DNA of 64,000 bases, from the NCBI GenBank assembly GCA_947467605.1, contig CANIII010000014.1, positions 49,225 through 113,224 on the forward strand. The letters are read 5' to 3'. This document shows positions 62,454 to 64,000 of this stretch, in pieces. This stretch comes from Acidobacteriota bacterium. GTDB taxonomy: Bacteria > Acidobacteriota > Vicinamibacteria > Vicinamibacterales > SCN-69-37. The first letter of the stretch is position 1, and each line of letters starts with the position of its first letter. Below the pieces are notes generated by a model that was not told the DNA's origin, did no database searches, and saw only the letters and a program-made list of their open reading frames with translations. The translations under genes were made by a program, and so were the position numbers.

Positions 62454-64000
62454 ATGCGACGATTAGGACTGACGATTGCGGCGACCACGGCGGCTGCTGT
62501 TGCAATATCCCTCCCTATGCTGGCGCAACAGCGCGGTGGCGGCGCTGCACCGCGACCCGCATCGACCGCCGCGGTCGGCGATCAATGGCCGAACAGTCAG
62601 GCGAACTCCAACTTCTCACCGCTGACGCAGATCACGGCAGAGAATGTCGGCCGGTTGACCAAGGCATGGACGTTCAGTTACGGCGGCGGGTCGCAACCAT
62701 CCGGCTCGCTGGGCTTGGACTACCGCTTCGAGATCCAGCCGCTCTTGATCGGCGGCGTGATGTATATCTCGACACCGGCGTCGCCGCTAAAACCGGAGCT
62801 CATGGCCACGGTCACCGCCCTTCAGCCGGAGACCGGCAAGGTGCTCTGGCAGTACAAGTCGCCGCGCGGGATTCACGGGCGCGGGCTCGCGTACTGGAAG
62901 GGCAGCGGCACGGTTAAGCCGCGCGTGTATTTCGCGACCGACAAGGCATATCTGGTCGCGCTGGACATCACGACAGGTGAACCCGTGTCGGGGTTTGGCA
63001 ACAAAGGCGAAGTCGACTTGTTTTCCGGCGTGACGTCGCCAAACGTTCCGGCGAGCGCGCGTGACACGTTCACGGTGCCCAACCCTGTCTCGGTTTATAA
63101 GAATCTCCTGATCAGCGGCGCGCGTCCTGGCGAAGGATCGCCGCCGCAACCGCGCGGCGACATCCGTGCGTGGGATGCCATCACCGGAAAACTCGTCTGG
63201 AGTTTTCACACGATTCCACAGCCCGGCGAACCGTTTCACGACGAATGGCCCGGCGATACCTGGAAGGATCGCAGCGGCTGCAACGTCTGGGGGAACATGA
63301 CCGCCGACGAGACCAGTGGTCTGGTGTTCGCGACGACGGGTGAGTCCAATCACGCGGACACCTCGCCCGGCCGGAACCTGTTCTGCAATTCGATCATTGC
63401 GCTCGACGGCGCGACCGGCAAGCTCAAGTGGTTCCATCAGCTCGTCCACCACGACGTGTGGGATATGGACATGCCCACGCCGCCGATTCTTGTGAACGTG
63501 AAACGCGACACGCGTCAGATTCCCGCGTTGCTCGTGACCGGAAAGACGAACTACGTCTATGTCTTCGATCGCGTCACCGGCGTGCCGTTCTACGGTATCG
63601 AGGATCGTCCGGTGCGCCGCAGCGATGATCCCGACGATCAGTCGTGGCCCGTGCAGCCGTTCCCGCTCAAGCCCGGCCCGATCGGCCGCGTTGGCATGAC
63701 GCGTGACGACATCAGCAAGCTCACCCCGGAGATCGAAAAGTTCTGCACCGAGTATTGGGATTCACACAACATCCAGCCCAGTACCGCGTACATGCGCCCC
63801 ATCACCGGGGCTTCCTATATGCGGTTTCCGTCCTCCGTCGGCGGACCCAACTGGGGGCCGTTGTCGTACAACCCGCAGCTGGGGTACGTCTTCATCAGCC
63901 TGCATAACACCGGCAGCCTGCAGACCGGTCGCGCGGCCGGCGCCGGTGGCGCCGGGGGCGGACGTGGAGCCGCAGCTGGTGGCGCCACGCCTCCAGCAGC
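62454..64000 (+). CDS. PQQ-dependent dehydrogenase (quinoprotein), N-terminal part
   Basis: The frame stays open to the window edge, giving 515 residues. After a signal peptide (LPMLAQQ) comes an eight-bladed propeller pattern: DQWPNSQANSNFSPLTQITAENVGRLTKAWTFSYGG, then VTALQPETGKVLWQY, IRAWDAITGKLVWSFHTIPQPGEPFHDEWPGDTWKDRSGCNVWGNMTADE and LKWFHQLVHHDVWDMDMPTPPILV. It belongs to the membrane or periplasmic glucose/alcohol dehydrogenase group that reduces a quinone via PQQ. A Gly/Arg-rich insert starts near the edge. The substrate is unknown. Confidence 0.88.
   Translation, partial: MRRLGLTIAATTAAAVAISLPMLAQQRGGGAAPRPASTAAVGDQWPNSQANSNFSPLTQITAENVGRLTKAWTFSYGGGSQPSGSLGLDYRFEIQPLLIGGVMYISTPASPLKPELMATVTALQPETGKVLWQYKSPRGIHGRGLAYWKGSGTVKPRVYFATDKAYLVALDITTGEPVSGFGNKGEVDLFSGVTSPNVPASARDTFTVPNPVSVYKNLLISGARPGEGSPPQPRGDIRAWDAITGKLVWSFHTIPQPGEPFHDEWPGDTWKDRSGCNVWGNMTADETSGLVFATTGESNHADTSPGRNLFCNSIIALDGATGKLKWFHQLVHHDVWDMDMPTPPILVNVKRDTRQIPALLVTGKTNYVYVFDRVTGVPFYGIEDRPVRRSDDPDDQSWPVQPFPLKPGPIGRVGMTRDDISKLTPEIEKFCTEYWDSHNIQPSTAYMRPITGASYMRFPSSVGGPNWGPLSYNPQLGYVFISLHNTGSLQTGRAAGAGGAGGGRGAAAGGATPPA

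Noticed and set aside
1..64000. CRISPR array, insertion sequence, prophage or integrative element
   Set aside because: No spaced DNA direct repeats with spacers, no transposase, integrase or phage genes; the only tandem repeats are coding repeats in the giant protein and the RhlE tail.

Overview
The window is GC-rich, densely coded bacterial chromosome with no tRNA, rRNA, CRISPR array or insertion sequence that I can see. The gene content points to a soil-type Acidobacteriota, most likely class Vicinamibacteria. The reasons are a von Willebrand A protein of the acidobacterial VWFA-related style, secreted M28 peptidase, amidohydrolase, DUF1028, ThuA-like and PQQ-dehydrogenase proteins with Gly/Arg-rich low-complexity inserts, a carboxypeptidase-regulatory-like protein, a TonB-dependent receptor and a TonB homologue. 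The taxonomic call is inference from gene content only.

Layout. 1-2.6 kb: the 3' end of a cobalamin-dependent acyl-CoA mutase overlapping two oligopeptide-type ABC ATPases, closed by a terminator. 2.7-10.6 kb (minus): one very large secreted protein (signal peptide, Ig-like module, beta-propeller-like region, Ca-binding-like Asp/Gly loops, about ten cadherin-like modules, and a C-terminal array of 16 Cys/His/Asp-rich 15-residue repeats). It is broken by an in-frame TAA (9995-9997) and by a 1-base frameshift near 3982, so it reads as three ORFs. 10.8-17 kb: a lone LolD/MacB-type ATPase, acetyl-CoA synthetase, an unassigned ORF, inositol-3-phosphate synthase, a methyltransferase and an SDR oxidoreductase. 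17-20 kb: a TonB / FxLYD-like / VWA operon. 20-30.6 kb: ZIP transporter, BON protein, carboxypeptidase-regulatory-like protein, membrane protein, DNA polymerase I, poly(A)-polymerase-family nucleotidyltransferase and a TonB-dependent receptor. 30.6-35.2 kb (minus): M23 peptidase, DUF1015, serA, serC, a serine-biosynthesis operon. 35.2-48.4 kb: Ogt, DinB, M28 peptidase, RhlE-type helicase, MFS transporter, amidohydrolase, DUF1028, two membrane proteins, hydrolase, methyltransferases and a diguanylate cyclase. 48.4-57.4 kb: a citryl-CoA-lyase-like protein, a ThuA-like protein, a cytochrome c/copper monooxygenase/TPR protein, a CoA-acylating aldehyde dehydrogenase paired with a ThDP enzyme, and a TPR regulator-like protein. 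57.4-64 kb: aldo/keto reductase, a double alpha/beta-hydrolase, a metallo-beta-lactamase-fold protein, a second ThuA-like protein and the 5' part of a PQQ-dependent dehydrogenase cut by the window end.

Working together: the secreted hydrolases, TonB system, MFS carrier, ABC ATPases, PQQ dehydrogenase and copper protein suggest a heterotroph that degrades and oxidises polymers and small organics outside the cytoplasm. The acyl-CoA mutase, acetyl-CoA synthetase, acylating aldehyde dehydrogenase/ThDP pair and citryl-CoA-lyase-like enzyme feed or drain CoA thioester pools. The most unusual items are the broken giant protein with its metal-ligand-rich repeat array, a 23-bp element shared by two promoter regions about 40 nt before the start codons, a DNA polymerase I whose proofreading carboxylates are lost and whose ddNTP-selectivity position is Tyr, a TonB with an N-terminal helix-turn-helix-like segment, an esterase whose first hydrolase domain has lost its serine, and three convergent gene pairs whose stop codons share one CTAG palindrome.
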